64,000 nucleotides of DNA from Clavibacter nebraskensis NCPPB 2581 (GCF_000355695.1 NC_020891.1:2108001-2172000); one strand, 5' to 3'; numbered from the stretch's first letter, positions 43,806 through 53,128 are shown. Numbers and translations: made by a program. Notes: a model not told the origin generated them from the letters alone.

Positions 43806-44552
43806 TCAGCCCCGGCGCAGCCCGAAGCGCAGCTGCAGCACGAGGAGCAGGTTCTTCACGAGCGTGTCGCTCGGGATCTTCGACTCGCCCTCGGTGCGGT
43901 CCATGAACACGATCGCCACCTCGGTGGGCCGCCTCGCCTGCTTCAGGGCGCGCTGCTTCATCTCGATCTGGAAGCCGTAGCCCGTCGTCGTGATGGTGGA
44001 CGGCGTGATCCGCCGCAGCAGCCCGGTCTCGTAGAGGTTGAAGCCGCCCGTGTAGTCGGTGATTCGCGACCCGAGGAACAGGCGCGTGTAGAGGTTGCCG
44101 CCGACGCTGAGGAACCGGCGCTTGAGGTCCCAGTCGGGCGTCGCGCCGCCGCGGATGTAGCGCGAGGCGACCACGAGGTCGGCCCCGCCGCGCACCCGGC
44201 GCAGCATCTCCGTGATGTAAGCGGGGTCGTGCGAGAGGTCGGCGTCCATCTGCAGGATGTGCGTGGGCGGCTCGTCGGACCCGAGCAGCTTCTCGAAGGC
44301 CCAGATGTACGCGGCGCCGAGGCCGGCCTTCTCCGCGCGGGTCTCGACGCGCACGCGGAAGGCGTCGGTCTCGACGCTCGGCGCGAGCGACCGGGCGAGG
44401 TCGGCGGTGCCGTCCGGGGAGGAGTCGTCGACGATCATCGCGGTGATCCGGAAGTCGGGGTTCTCCGCCGCCATGGCGGCGAGGCGGGGCAGCAGCTCCC
44501 CGATGTTGCGCGCCTCCTCGTAGGTGGGGATCACGATCGTGAGACTGCTCAA
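43806..44552 (-). CDS. polyprenol monophosphomannose synthase (GT2)
   Basis: Transfers mannose from GDP-mannose to polyprenyl phosphate at the inner membrane face, supplying mannose for lipoglycan and protein glycosylation. GT2 motifs: LTIVIPTYEEARNIGEL, MIVDDSSPDGTAD (first Asp pair) and QMDADLSHDPAYI (D-x-D). The acceptor-loop region DRTEGESKIP and KNLLLVLQLRFG follow. 248 residues, a soluble-type Dpm1 like actinobacterial Ppm1 D2 domains; no acyltransferase domain is fused. The start is a TTG at 44552 with GGAGAC upstream, since no ATG or GTG precedes the first motif. Next to a GtrA gene, divergent, suggesting a lipid-sugar flippase link. Confidence 0.93.
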   Translation of the reverse strand: MSSLTIVIPTYEEARNIGELLPRLAAMAAENPDFRITAMIVDDSSPDGTADLARSLAPSVETDAFRVRVETRAEKAGLGAAYIWAFEKLLGSDEPPTHILQMDADLSHDPAYITEMLRRVRGGADLVVASRYIRGGATPDWDLKRRFLSVGGNLYTRLFLGSRITDYTGGFNLYETGLLRRITPSTITTTGYGFQIEMKQRALKQARRPTEVAIVFMDRTEGESKIPSDTLVKNLLLVLQLRFGLRRG

Positions 44553-44741
44553 GCTGGTGGTTCCGTCTCCGCGTCGGGGGTCGACCCGGATCCGGGCCTC
44601 GTCGAGTCTAGCCAGCGACCGCCGATCCGACCGCGCGGGACGGCCTTCGCCCGTTATCTCCTTGTTACACTTCGGGTGGCCCGGCGCCCTGACGCCGTGC
44701 GCCCCCGCCGAACCGACCGGCGACCGCCCGGGAGGATCAGC

Positions 44742-45266
44742 GTGACCAGACTCCTCGCCGACCGCCGCGTCCGCTTCCTCATCGCCGGCCTCCTCAACAC
44801 GGCCCTCGACTTCGTGCTGCTCAACCTGCTGATCCTCTCCGCCGGCATGCCCGTCATCGCCGCGAACCTGGTCTCGGTCACGGTGGGCATCACCATCTCG
44901 TACTTCCTCAACCACTTCTTCGTGTTCCGCCACGGCGAGCCCGTGACGGTGGGCCGGTTCCTCCAGTTCTTCGCCGTCACCGGCTTCAGCTCTCTCCTCC
45001 TACAGAGCGGCGTCATCTGGCTCTTCGAGCGCGGCTTCGACACGACGTTCGGCCGCTCGCTGCTCATGTTCGGCACCAGCGCGGAGCAGGAGTTCCTCGA
45101 GATCAACATCGCGAAGGCCACCGCGGTGCTCATCGGCCTCGTGTGGAACTTCACGCTCTACCGGCTGGTGGTGTTCCGGACCCCGGCGCCCGTCGCGCCC
45201 GTCGCGCCCGTCGCGCCCGACGCCGAGGGCTCCGCCGCCGTCCGCGAGGCCGCGTCCGCCGACTGA
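44742..45266 (+). CDS. GtrA family membrane protein
   Basis: 174-residue four-helix GtrA-like protein; relatives flip polyprenyl-phosphate sugars across the membrane. VRFLIAGLLNTALDFVLLNLL opens it, NLVSVTVGITISYFLNHFFVF is the central family signature, and WNFTLYRLVVF ends the membrane part, followed by a Pro/Val/Ala repeat tail. GTG 44742 has a GGAGGA site six bases upstream. Divergent from the mannosyltransferase gene, with a 189-bp gap holding likely promoters, for example around TTGTTACACT at 44663. Together the two genes suggest a lipid-linked mannose system. Confidence 0.9.
   Translation: MTRLLADRRVRFLIAGLLNTALDFVLLNLLILSAGMPVIAANLVSVTVGITISYFLNHFFVFRHGEPVTVGRFLQFFAVTGFSSLLLQSGVIWLFERGFDTTFGRSLLMFGTSAEQEFLEINIAKATAVLIGLVWNFTLYRLVVFRTPAPVAPVAPVAPDAEGSAAVREAASAD
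45186..45221 (+). repeat. four 9-bp tandem units in GtrA gene
   Basis: Three identical GCGCCCGTC units plus one variant (GCGCCCGAC) in a row, encoding P-V-A repeats in the tail. A simple tandem array likely to vary in length between strains. Confidence 0.8.
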
Positions 45267-45272
45267 GCGGGG

Positions 45273-46550
45273 CTACAGCAGCTTGCCGACCTCCGTCGCC
45301 AGCTGCTGCACGCCGAGCACCACGAACAGCAGCGCCGAGAGGCCCATCACCGTGTTGCTGAGCGGACGGTTGCGCCACGCGCGCGGCGTGCGGTCGGTGT
45401 TGAGGAGCACGAGCAACGTGATCGCGAGGAACGGCATGAACAGGGCCCCCAGCACGCCGTACGCGATGATCAGGCCGATCGGCTGGTCGAGGAACAGCAG
45501 GCCGATGGGCGGGATCGTCAGCCAGACGATGAACGCCCGGTAGTAGCTGCCGCCGAGGCGACGGCGCGGGTCGTCCGCGTCGAGGCCGCGGACGGTGCCG
45601 AGGAAGTCGGCGAACATGAGCGAGACGCCGTTCCACACGCCGAGGATCGACGAGAACGACGTGGCGAAGAAGCCGAGCAGGAAGAACCACGTCATGAAGG
45701 CGCCGTACCGCTCCCCCAGCACGTCGGCCAGCTGCACGAGCCCGCCCTCGCCGTCGGCCAGCGCGATGTCGGCGGAGTGGAGGAGCTCCGCGCCGACCAC
45801 GAGCATCGAGAGCACGAAGACGCCGCTCATCACGTAGGCGACGGAGTTGTCGATGCGCATGACCTTCATCCAGCCGGGCGCCACCCAGCCCTTCTCGCGC
45901 AGCCAGTAGCCATAGGCCGCGAGCGTGATGGTGCCGCCGACGCCGCCCGCGATGCTGAGCGCGACGACGAGGCCGCCCTCGGGGATCGTGGGCACGAGGC
46001 CCGTGAGGAGCGCGGGCACGTTCGGCACGGTGACGATCGCGGCGCCCACGACGGTCACGAACATGAGCCCGACGAAGACCGCGATAATCTTCTCGAACGC
46101 CGAGTAGCGCCCGAACCAGACCACGAGGGCGCCCACGAGGCCGCACCCGATGGCGAAGACCTTGAGGTCGACGCCCGGGAAGAGCGCCGCGAGCGGGAGC
46201 GCCGAGGAGCTCATGGCGGCGGCGCCGTAGACGAGGCCCCAGATGAGGATGTACGGGCCGAAGTACCAGGCCGTCCACCGGCCGACGGTGCGCCAGCCCT
46301 CGAAGATCGTCTTCCCCGTCGCGAGCGAGTACCGGCCGGCGCCCTCGACCAGGAAGATCTTGATGATCACGCCGAGCACGGCCGCCCAGAGCAGGGCGTA
46401 GCCGAAGCGGGAACCGGCCACGAGCGTCGCGACGAGGTCGCCCGCGCCGATGCCGGTCGCCGCGACCACGAGGCCGGGCCCGACGATCCGCCAGCGCTTC
46501 GCGGACTCCTGGGGTTCGCGCACGTCGCCGCGCGTGTCGAGGTCGGTCAT
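45273..46550 (-). CDS. Nramp-related transporter lacking canonical metal motifs
   Basis: 425-residue, 10-11 helix carrier of the Nramp superfamily. Helix 1 aligns with Nramp (GPGLVVAATGIGAGDLVATLVAGSRFGY), but the DPGN metal motif reads GAGD; helix 6 has GGVGGTITLAAYGYW where A-x-x-M-P-H is expected. So the canonical Mn/Fe site is absent and it belongs to the divergent Nramp-related group, some members of which carry Mg or Al or are uncharacterised. ATG 46550 avoids a shadow extension. Stop lies 6 bp from the convergent GtrA stop. Substrate should not be assumed to be manganese. Confidence 0.88.
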   Translation of the reverse strand: MTDLDTRGDVREPQESAKRWRIVGPGLVVAATGIGAGDLVATLVAGSRFGYALLWAAVLGVIIKIFLVEGAGRYSLATGKTIFEGWRTVGRWTAWYFGPYILIWGLVYGAAAMSSSALPLAALFPGVDLKVFAIGCGLVGALVVWFGRYSAFEKIIAVFVGLMFVTVVGAAIVTVPNVPALLTGLVPTIPEGGLVVALSIAGGVGGTITLAAYGYWLREKGWVAPGWMKVMRIDNSVAYVMSGVFVLSMLVVGAELLHSADIALADGEGGLVQLADVLGERYGAFMTWFFLLGFFATSFSSILGVWNGVSLMFADFLGTVRGLDADDPRRRLGGSYYRAFIVWLTIPPIGLLFLDQPIGLIIAYGVLGALFMPFLAITLLVLLNTDRTPRAWRNRPLSNTVMGLSALLFVVLGVQQLATEVGKLL

Positions 46551-46606
46551 GAGCGGGCTCCCGTGCGTCGTCGAAAGGGGGTCCCGTCCCACCTTACGCA
46601 CGGCTG

Positions 46607-46640
46607 GGCGTCGCGCGGCCGCCGAGGGCCGCGCGACGCC
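46607..46640 (-). terminator. terminator of NCS2 permease gene
   Basis: Perfect 14-bp arms GGCGTCGCGCGGCC and GGCCGCGCGACGCC with a six-base loop, 6 bp past the stop at 46647 on the minus strand. Confidence 0.92.
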
Positions 46641-46646
46641 GGCGGG

Positions 46647-48122
46647 TCAGACGCCCAACAGCTGCTCGATGGGGCCGCGCGCGAAGAAGACCAGGAAGCC
46701 CGCGGAGACGACCCACAGCAGCGGCGACACCTCGCGCACGCGGCCCGAGAACGAGCGCACGAGCACCCAGGAGAGGAAGCCGACGCCGATTCCGTTGGCG
46801 ATCGAGTACGTGAGCGGCATGACGAGCACCGTGAGGAACACGGGCAGCGCGGCCGAGAAGTCGGTCCACACGATGTCGCGGATCTGCGACGCCATGAGCG
46901 TGCCCACGATCACCAGCGCGGCGGCCGCGACCTCGAGCGGCACCACCTGCGTGAGCGGCGTGAAGAACATCGCGAGGAGGAACAGCACGCCCGTGACGAG
47001 CGACGCGAGGCCCGTGCGGGCGCCCTCGCCGATGCCGGAGGCCGACTCGATGAAGACCGTGTTCGACGAGCTCGAGGTGGCGCCGCCCGCGACGGCGCCG
47101 AAGCCCTCGACGACCAGCGCGCCCTTGAGGCGGGGGAAGTCGCCGCGCTCGTCGGAGAGGTCGGCCGCCTTGGCGAGGCCCGTCATGGTGCCCATGGCGT
47201 CGAAGAAGTTCGTGAAGACCAGCGTGAAGACGAGCATGAGGCTCGAGATGATCCCGATGCGGCCGAACGCGCCGAAGTCGAAGGCGCCGACGAGGCCGAG
47301 GTCGGGCAGGGAGACCGGGGTCGCCGGCAGCACGGGCGCGTTGAGGTTCCAGCCGGTGGCACCCGAGGTGTTGGACGGGCCGATGTGGAAGACCTGCTCC
47401 ACGACGATGGCGATGAGCGTGGTCGCGACGATGCCGATGAGGAGCGCGCCCGGCACGCGGCGGGCCATGAGCACGCCCATGATCACGAGGCCGAGGATGA
47501 AGACCACGGTCGGCAGCGAGGCGATGGAGCCGTCGATCCCCAGGGCGAGCGGCGAGGCGGGCACGCCCGTGCCGCGCACGAAGCCGGAGTCGACGAAGCC
47601 GATGAACGCGATGAAGAGGCCGATGCCGACCGTGATGGCGGTCTTGAGCTCGCGCGGGACGGCCCGGAAGATCAGGGTGCGCAGCCCCGTGGTGGCGAGC
47701 AGCACGATCACGAGGCCGTTGATGACCACGAGGCCCATCGCCTCGGGCCACGTGACCTCGCCGACCACGCTCACCGCGAGGAACGAGTTGATGCCGAGGC
47801 CCGCCGCGAACGCGAACGGGAGGCGCGCGACGAGGCCGAACAGGATCGTCATGACACCGGCGGTGAGGGCCGTCGCGGCACCCACCTGCGAGGCCCGCAG
47901 CCAGTTCCCCTCGACGTCGAGCGTGGCCTGGTCGGCGCTGAAGCCGCCGAGGATCAGCGGGTTGAGCACGACGATGTACGCCATCGTCACGAAGGTGAGG
48001 ACGCCGCCGCGGATCTCGCGCGCGTACGTGGATCCGCGCTTCGTGACCTCGAAGAACCGGTCGAGCGCGCCGCGCCCTCCGCGGGTCTCGGGGGCGGGGG
48101 ACGACGTGCGCGCTGCGGTCAT
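46647..48122 (-). CDS. NCS2 family purine permease (AzgA type)
   Basis: 491-residue transporter for adenine, guanine or hypoxanthine, AzgA/GhxP-like. Opening FFEVTKRGSTYAREIRGGVLTFVTMAYIVVLNPLIL is the AzgA signature. Fourteen helices are expected. FAAGLGINSFLAVSVVGEVTWPEAMGLV carries the helix-3 motif, and FTNFFDAMGTMTGLAKAADL with GATSSSSNTVFIESASGIGEGARTGLASLV the helix-8 to 10 substrate-binding segments. Start ATG 48122. Monocistronic, strong terminator. A purine riboswitch would be plausible upstream, but I see none in the 125-bp gap. Confidence 0.95.
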   Translation of the reverse strand: MTAARTSSPAPETRGGRGALDRFFEVTKRGSTYAREIRGGVLTFVTMAYIVVLNPLILGGFSADQATLDVEGNWLRASQVGAATALTAGVMTILFGLVARLPFAFAAGLGINSFLAVSVVGEVTWPEAMGLVVINGLVIVLLATTGLRTLIFRAVPRELKTAITVGIGLFIAFIGFVDSGFVRGTGVPASPLALGIDGSIASLPTVVFILGLVIMGVLMARRVPGALLIGIVATTLIAIVVEQVFHIGPSNTSGATGWNLNAPVLPATPVSLPDLGLVGAFDFGAFGRIGIISSLMLVFTLVFTNFFDAMGTMTGLAKAADLSDERGDFPRLKGALVVEGFGAVAGGATSSSSNTVFIESASGIGEGARTGLASLVTGVLFLLAMFFTPLTQVVPLEVAAAALVIVGTLMASQIRDIVWTDFSAALPVFLTVLVMPLTYSIANGIGVGFLSWVLVRSFSGRVREVSPLLWVVSAGFLVFFARGPIEQLLGV

Positions 48123-48247
48123 GGGCTTCTTCCGCGAGGGGTCGGGTCGGACGACGGGAGGGGAGGAGCCGACGACCTTGTCGGGACGGGATCGAGCCTA
48201 GGGGCGGCGGCGCGACCGGGACCAGCCCGGACGTCCGCGCCCGCGGG

Positions 48248-48499
48248 TCAGGAGTGCAGGGCCGGGACGATGAGGTAGACGCCGTAGAGGACGGCGAGGC
48301 CGCTGAGGGCGAAGCAGACGTAGCCGCCCACGGTCGCGGCCTGCGGGCGGATGCCCGTCACCGAGACCTTGTCGCCCTCGTCGTCGTACTCGGTGCCGAC
48401 GGCCAGCAGACGCACGCCGAGCGAGAAGAGGCACACCACCGCGACGGCGCCCACGAGGGCCGCCACGGCGACGACGAGGAACGCGCTCCAGTCGATCAT
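48248..48499 (-). CDS. small membrane protein coupled to PiT transporter
   Basis: 83 residues with two hydrophobic helices (residues 5-32 and 58-78) and a short polar loop (GTEYDDEGDKVSVTGIRPQAA). The ATG at 48499 overlaps the stop of the phosphate transporter gene by four bases (ATGA), so it is translationally coupled and probably an accessory or stabilising subunit. Not known by family; it occurs as a pair with pitA-like genes in related actinomycetes as far as I recall. Confidence 0.8.
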   Translation of the reverse strand: MIDWSAFLVVAVAALVGAVAVVCLFSLGVRLLAVGTEYDDEGDKVSVTGIRPQAATVGGYVCFALSGLAVLYGVYLIVPALHS

Positions 48500-49677
48500 G
48501 CGGCCTCCCTGGCCTTCCGGGCGGCCTTGGTGGCCTTGCGTCCGCGCACCGCGAATCCGGCAGCGTCGACCTCGACGATGGCGTTGCGGGCGTCGACCGC
48601 GTTCCGGCGCGAGCGCCAGAAGATCCACACGATGACGGCCACGCCGACGACCGCGTCGATGACGAAGCCGACCGTGCCGGTGCTCGCGATGAGCGCGGCG
48701 ACCGCGCCCACGATGGCGGCCGACGGCAGCGTCAGCAGCCAGCCGAGCGCGATCTTGCCGACCATGTTCCAGCGCACGGACGCGCCGCGGCGGCCGAGGC
48801 CCGAGCCGATGACGGATCCGGACGCGACCTGCGTGGTCGAGAGCGCGAAGCCGAGGTGGCTGGACGCGAGGATGGTGGCCGCGGTGGAGGCCTCGGCGCT
48901 GAAGCCCTGCGCGGGCTTGACCTCGGTGAGGCCGGATCCCATCGTGCGGATGATGCGCCAGCCGCCCATGTAGGTGCCGAGCGCGATGGCGACGGCGCAC
49001 ACCGCGATGACCCAGAACTCGGGCCCGGAGCCCGCCGCCTGGAAGTCGCCCGCGATGAGCGTGAGGGTGATGATGCCCATGGTCTTCTGCGCGTCGTTGG
49101 TGCCGTGCGCGAGCGCGACGAGCGACGACGTGAAGATCTGGCCGTAGCGGAAGCCGCCGCGCTCGTTCGGGCCGCTGGAGCGGCGCGTGATCGAGTACGC
49201 GAGCTTGGTGGTCGTGTACGCGATGAGGCCGGCGATCGCGGGGGCGAGCAGCGCCGGGAGGATCACCTTCGACAGCACGACACCGAAGTCGACCGAGCCG
49301 AGGCCCGCCCCCACGACAGCCGCGCCGATGAGCCCGCCGAACAGCGCGTGGCTGGAGCTCGACGGGAGGCCGCGGAGCCAGGTCACGAGGTTCCAGACGA
49401 TGGCGCCCATCAGCCCCGCGAAGATCATGGTGGGGGTGATCTGCACGCCGCCGTCGCCCTCGCGGATGATGCCGCCGGAGACGGTCTTCGCGACCTCGGT
49501 GCTGAGGAACGCGCCCACGAGGTTGAGGACCGCGGCGATGGCGACCGCCACCCGCGGCTTCAGCGCACCCGTCGCGATGGGGGTGGCCATCGCGTTCGCC
49601 GTGTCGTGGAAGCCGTTGGTGAAGTCGAAGAACAGCGCCAGGGCGATGACCAGGACGACGATGAGGGTGAGATCCAC
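48496..49677 (-). CDS. pitA: PiT family inorganic phosphate transporter
   Basis: 393-residue low-affinity phosphate carrier. The duplicated PiT signature is visible: FFDFTNGFHDTANAMATPIATGAL in the first half and VALAHGTNDAQKTMGIITL in the second, with WNLVTWLRGLPSSSSHALFGGLIG in between. Ten to eleven helices. The GTG at 49677 (VDLTLIVV) with GAGGGAT is preferred over a start 51 bases earlier. A cytoplasmic tail rich in basic residues ends it. The downstream small gene overlaps, so they form a two-gene operon. Proton or cation coupling not determinable. Confidence 0.95.
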   Translation of the reverse strand: MDLTLIVVLVIALALFFDFTNGFHDTANAMATPIATGALKPRVAVAIAAVLNLVGAFLSTEVAKTVSGGIIREGDGGVQITPTMIFAGLMGAIVWNLVTWLRGLPSSSSHALFGGLIGAAVVGAGLGSVDFGVVLSKVILPALLAPAIAGLIAYTTTKLAYSITRRSSGPNERGGFRYGQIFTSSLVALAHGTNDAQKTMGIITLTLIAGDFQAAGSGPEFWVIAVCAVAIALGTYMGGWRIIRTMGSGLTEVKPAQGFSAEASTAATILASSHLGFALSTTQVASGSVIGSGLGRRGASVRWNMVGKIALGWLLTLPSAAIVGAVAALIASTGTVGFVIDAVVGVAVIVWIFWRSRRNAVDARNAIVEVDAAGFAVRGRKATKAARKAREAA

Positions 49678-49795
49678 TACCGGATCCCTCGAGCGGATGT
49701 CACAGTCGTCGATCCTAACGGCCTGCACACGGCCAGCCGGTACGGGCGTCCGGCGGATGACGGTCGGATGAACATCTCGCGCCGGGTGCGGGGCG

Positions 49796-51430
49796 TCAGA
49801 TGTGCGGGACGAAGTCGCGCCACGCGACCCGGCGCTCGGCGTGCGGGTCGTGCTCGACGCGGTCGACCACGTCGAAGACGAGGGTCGCGCGCTCCCCCGA
49901 CGCCGCCGAGGAGGACGGGCCGGCGCCCGGCGCCTCGTCGTCGCCGCCCACGTAGGGCGGCCAGGACTCGTCGACGCTGCCGTCCTGCGCGAAGCGGAGC
50001 CAGGCGATGCGCATGCGCTCGCCCGCCGCGACGAACGCGCGCCGGCCGCCGAGGAGCGTCATCCCACGGCCGAGCATCGAGTCCATCCGGTCGAAGAGCG
50101 CGAACAGCTCCAGGCCGTGCGTGGCGTCGAGGCCCATGAGGCGCACGAGCCGCGGCGCGATGTCGAAGCGGTAGAAGTGCACGGGCGCGTAGCGGGCGTG
50201 GCGCTCGGCGACCTTGATCGACGGGAACCAGAACGCGTAGTCGCCGCCGAAGTCGAGCGCGGCCCGGCGCTTCGGGAGCCCCGGGTAGAGGGCGGCCAGC
50301 TCGTCGCGGTGCGCCTCGTCGGTCTTCGCGAACACGGCCTCGATGCGCGGCGGCGTGGTCGCGAGGATGTCGAGGCGGCCGGTGAACAGGGATCCCTCGC
50401 GCTCGTTGGTGCCGATGATGAGCGGCACCCTGGCCGCGCGCCCGTGCTTGAACGCGTCGAGCGGGCGCTCCGGCAGCACGTCGCCGTCGATGACGGGGCT
50501 GAAGGTGATGGTGCCGGGCTCCTGGTCGGGCGTCCGCACCATGAGCTCGTTCGCGGCCGCCGCGAGGGTGGACGAGCTCGCGGAGGTGAGGAGGCGCACG
50601 GCCTCGGCGTCGTCGGGCGCGCGGCCCGCCCGGTCGGCGAGGAGGCCCACGAACTGCTCGGCCCAGCGCGCGGTCTGCTCGGCCGGGTAGACGGCGTTCG
50701 TGGGCGAGCTCTGCGCGATGGCCCGGGCGAACAGCCCGTGCGCGGCCGGCACGGCCATGAGGGTCGTGACGGCGTTGCCTCCCGCGGACTCGCCGAAGAC
50801 CGTGACGTTGTCGGGATCCCCGCCGAACGCACGGATGTTGTCGCGCACCCACTGGAGCGCCTGCACCTGGTCGCGGAGGCCCAGGTTCGACTCGATGGGG
50901 CGCTCGGGGGTCGAGTAGCGGCTGAAGTCGAGGTAGCCGAGCGCGCCCAGCCGGTAGTTAAAGCTCACGTAGACGATGCCGCCCTGGCGCACGAGGCCCT
51001 CGCCCTGCACGGGGTTCTCCCGCGAGGATCCGACGACGTACGCGCCGCCGTGGATGAAGACCATAACGGGCCGCAGCTGCGACTCGCGGTTCACGCGCGC
51101 GGCGTCGGCGCTCAGGCCGGACGGGGCGACGACGTTGACGGTGAGGCAGTCCTCCCCCATCGGCGTGCCCTGCGGCGCGCCCATGAACGCGCCCGCGCTG
51201 ACCTGCGGCGCGACCTTGCCGAAGTGCTGCGCGAAGCGCGCACCCTCCCAGCCGACGACGGGCTGCGGCGCCCGGAAGCGCAGGTCGCCGCGGGGCGGGG
51301 CCGCGAAGGGGATGCCGCGCCAGGCCTCGATCCCCCGCTCGCGCACGCCGCGGACGGTGCCGCCCGTGACCTGGACGTCAAGCTCCGACGGGTCGTACGC
51401 CGGGGTGGGCACGTCGGCGGCGGGGGTCAC
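49796..51430 (-). CDS. type B carboxylesterase/lipase
   Basis: 544-residue alpha/beta-hydrolase of the carboxylesterase family (para-nitrobenzyl esterase-like). Nucleophile elbow GESAGG in VTVFGESAGGNAVTTL, oxyanion loop VMVFIHGGAYVVGS, and the conserved EDCLTVNVVAP and NYRLGALGYL. The His and Glu partners are expected in the C-terminal half (THGLEL region). GTG 51430 gives the start before VTPAADVPTPAYD. No signal peptide, so cytoplasmic. Convergent with nothing; next gene upstream is the CYTH-CHAD protein, 23 bp apart on the same strand, so they may be co-transcribed. Substrate unknown. Confidence 0.92.
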   Translation of the reverse strand: MTPAADVPTPAYDPSELDVQVTGGTVRGVRERGIEAWRGIPFAAPPRGDLRFRAPQPVVGWEGARFAQHFGKVAPQVSAGAFMGAPQGTPMGEDCLTVNVVAPSGLSADAARVNRESQLRPVMVFIHGGAYVVGSSRENPVQGEGLVRQGGIVYVSFNYRLGALGYLDFSRYSTPERPIESNLGLRDQVQALQWVRDNIRAFGGDPDNVTVFGESAGGNAVTTLMAVPAAHGLFARAIAQSSPTNAVYPAEQTARWAEQFVGLLADRAGRAPDDAEAVRLLTSASSSTLAAAANELMVRTPDQEPGTITFSPVIDGDVLPERPLDAFKHGRAARVPLIIGTNEREGSLFTGRLDILATTPPRIEAVFAKTDEAHRDELAALYPGLPKRRAALDFGGDYAFWFPSIKVAERHARYAPVHFYRFDIAPRLVRLMGLDATHGLELFALFDRMDSMLGRGMTLLGGRRAFVAAGERMRIAWLRFAQDGSVDESWPPYVGGDDEAPGAGPSSSAASGERATLVFDVVDRVEHDPHAERRVAWRDFVPHI

Positions 51431-51453
51431 CCGGTCGAGTTTACGGTCCGCCC

Positions 51454-53037
51454 TCACGCTCCCGGGACGGCGGTCGCGAGCAGGCGCTCGACCGCCCTCT
51501 CGGCCCGCCACAGGGCGGACTCGGTGCGCAGGCGCTCGGCCTCGTGCAGCACGCCGAGCGCGAAGGCGTCCTCGCCGCGGGCCGCGAGGCGCTTCGCCTC
51601 ATCCCGGAGGATGCGCTGCATGGCGAGGCCGTCGCGGTGCTCGCCGAGCTCGTCGTGCACCTCCTCGGCCGCGGTCGCGAGCCGGATCGTCTTCCGCCCG
51701 AGCACCGTGACGGTGCGTCCGCTGACCTCCTCCGCGGCGTAGCGGAGGCGCTTGGCGGCCTTGCGGACCTCGTGCAGCGCCTCGGTCCGCGCGGCCTCGC
51801 CGACCGCCTCCTGCGCGACCGCGGCGCGGCGGCCGACCCGCTCGGCGTCCCGACGCAGGGCGGCGTGCAGGGCCGGGCCCGCGGGGACGCTCGCGTCGTG
51901 GGTGAGGGGCGGATCCTGGACCAGGCGGTCGAGGTCGTCGAGCAGGGCGACGTAGCGCGCGGACGAGAGCGCGCGGATCACGCGCTCGCGGGCGCGGCGG
52001 TGGCGCTCGTCGAGGACGTCGTGCAGGGCGTCGCCCACGTGGTCGGGCACGGTCTCCGTGTCGTGCTCGACCACGGACCAGACGACGCGGTCGCGCAGCA
52101 CCTCCATGTCGCGGGCGTCGCCGAGCACGGCCCCGAGCGCCGTGAGCTCGGCGCGGACGGGCGCGGTGGCGGCGGGATCGATCACGTCCTGGTGGGTGCG
52201 GAGGGCGCTGCGGAGGCGGCGGACGGCGACGCGCATGCGGTGCACGGCGTCGTGCTCGTCGGCGCGCACGTGCGGGTCGGCGGCGACGAGGTCGCGGACG
52301 CCGCGGGCGAGGATCGCGCGGGCGACGTCCGACGCGGGGCTGTCCTTAGTGAGGGTGGCGGGATCCGGCAGGGCGGGCCCCGCGGGCGCCTGCCGGCCGA
52401 GCGCGTCGGCGCCGAGCGCGCGGGCGAGCTTCGAGGCGCTGTCGGACGGGCGGGCGCCGGCGTCGAGCACGTGCCGCTCGATCCGGTCGAGGAGCGCGGC
52501 GCGCTGCTTCCGCTTCGCGGGCACGTCGGGCAGCAGCTCGACCTCCCACTCGTGCCAGGCGCGCACGGTGCCGCCGCGGACGTCGGATCCGGTGACGCGG
52601 TCGTCCGCGAACTCGGCGACCGCGCGGCCGTCGGCGTCGTGCAGCGTGACGGTCGTGCGGACGGTCTCGAGGCGCGCGAGCGGCGTGAGCTCGCGGCCGC
52701 GCACGTGGACGGCGACCTGGTCGAGGACGGCCGGCGGGATCGCACCGTCGCCGTCGTCGCCGTCCTGCAGCGGCCAGCCGAGCTCGGTGCGGCCCTCGCC
52801 GCCGTCGGCCGGGAGCTTCACGTGCCAGCCCTCGTCGTGGCCGCCCTCGCGGCGGCGGAGGATCATGCGGCGGCCGGCGAGCGCGTGGTCGGCCGTGTCG
52901 AGGTACACCGCCACGAGCGTCACGGGCTCGGCGGGCCGCGCCTCGGCGATCCCCTCGATGCCGTCGAAGCCCGGGACGGGCACCCCGTCGGGGACGTCGT
53001 ACTTGCGCTCGATCTCGACGGAGGATGTGTGCACCAT
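51454..53037 (-). CDS. CYTH and CHAD domain protein
   Basis: 527 residues with two polyphosphate-linked domains. CYTH at residues ~8-200: EIERKYDVPDG (E-x-E-x-K), VYLDTADHAL and RRMILRRREGG line the triphosphate tunnel. CHAD at ~250-520: helical, with conserved His in VHRMRVAVRRLRSALRTH and ALHEVRKAAKRLRYAAEE, which bind polyphosphate. Such fusions are linked to polyphosphate granules and triphosphate hydrolysis. Start ATG 53037 (MVHTSSVEIERK) with AGGGGGG. It is 23 bp upstream of the carboxylesterase gene on the same strand and divergent from YihY. Confidence 0.94.
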   Translation of the reverse strand: MVHTSSVEIERKYDVPDGVPVPGFDGIEGIAEARPAEPVTLVAVYLDTADHALAGRRMILRRREGGHDEGWHVKLPADGGEGRTELGWPLQDGDDGDGAIPPAVLDQVAVHVRGRELTPLARLETVRTTVTLHDADGRAVAEFADDRVTGSDVRGGTVRAWHEWEVELLPDVPAKRKQRAALLDRIERHVLDAGARPSDSASKLARALGADALGRQAPAGPALPDPATLTKDSPASDVARAILARGVRDLVAADPHVRADEHDAVHRMRVAVRRLRSALRTHQDVIDPAATAPVRAELTALGAVLGDARDMEVLRDRVVWSVVEHDTETVPDHVGDALHDVLDERHRRARERVIRALSSARYVALLDDLDRLVQDPPLTHDASVPAGPALHAALRRDAERVGRRAAVAQEAVGEAARTEALHEVRKAAKRLRYAAEEVSGRTVTVLGRKTIRLATAAEEVHDELGEHRDGLAMQRILRDEAKRLAARGEDAFALGVLHEAERLRTESALWRAERAVERLLATAVPGA

Positions 53038-53128
53038 CCCCCCTGTGTAGCGCACCCGGCCGGGCGCAGCCAGCCGCCGAGCGCCGTCGCGGCCTCCGGG
53101 CGCGCGGGCGTGGGTCAGACTTGCGGGC

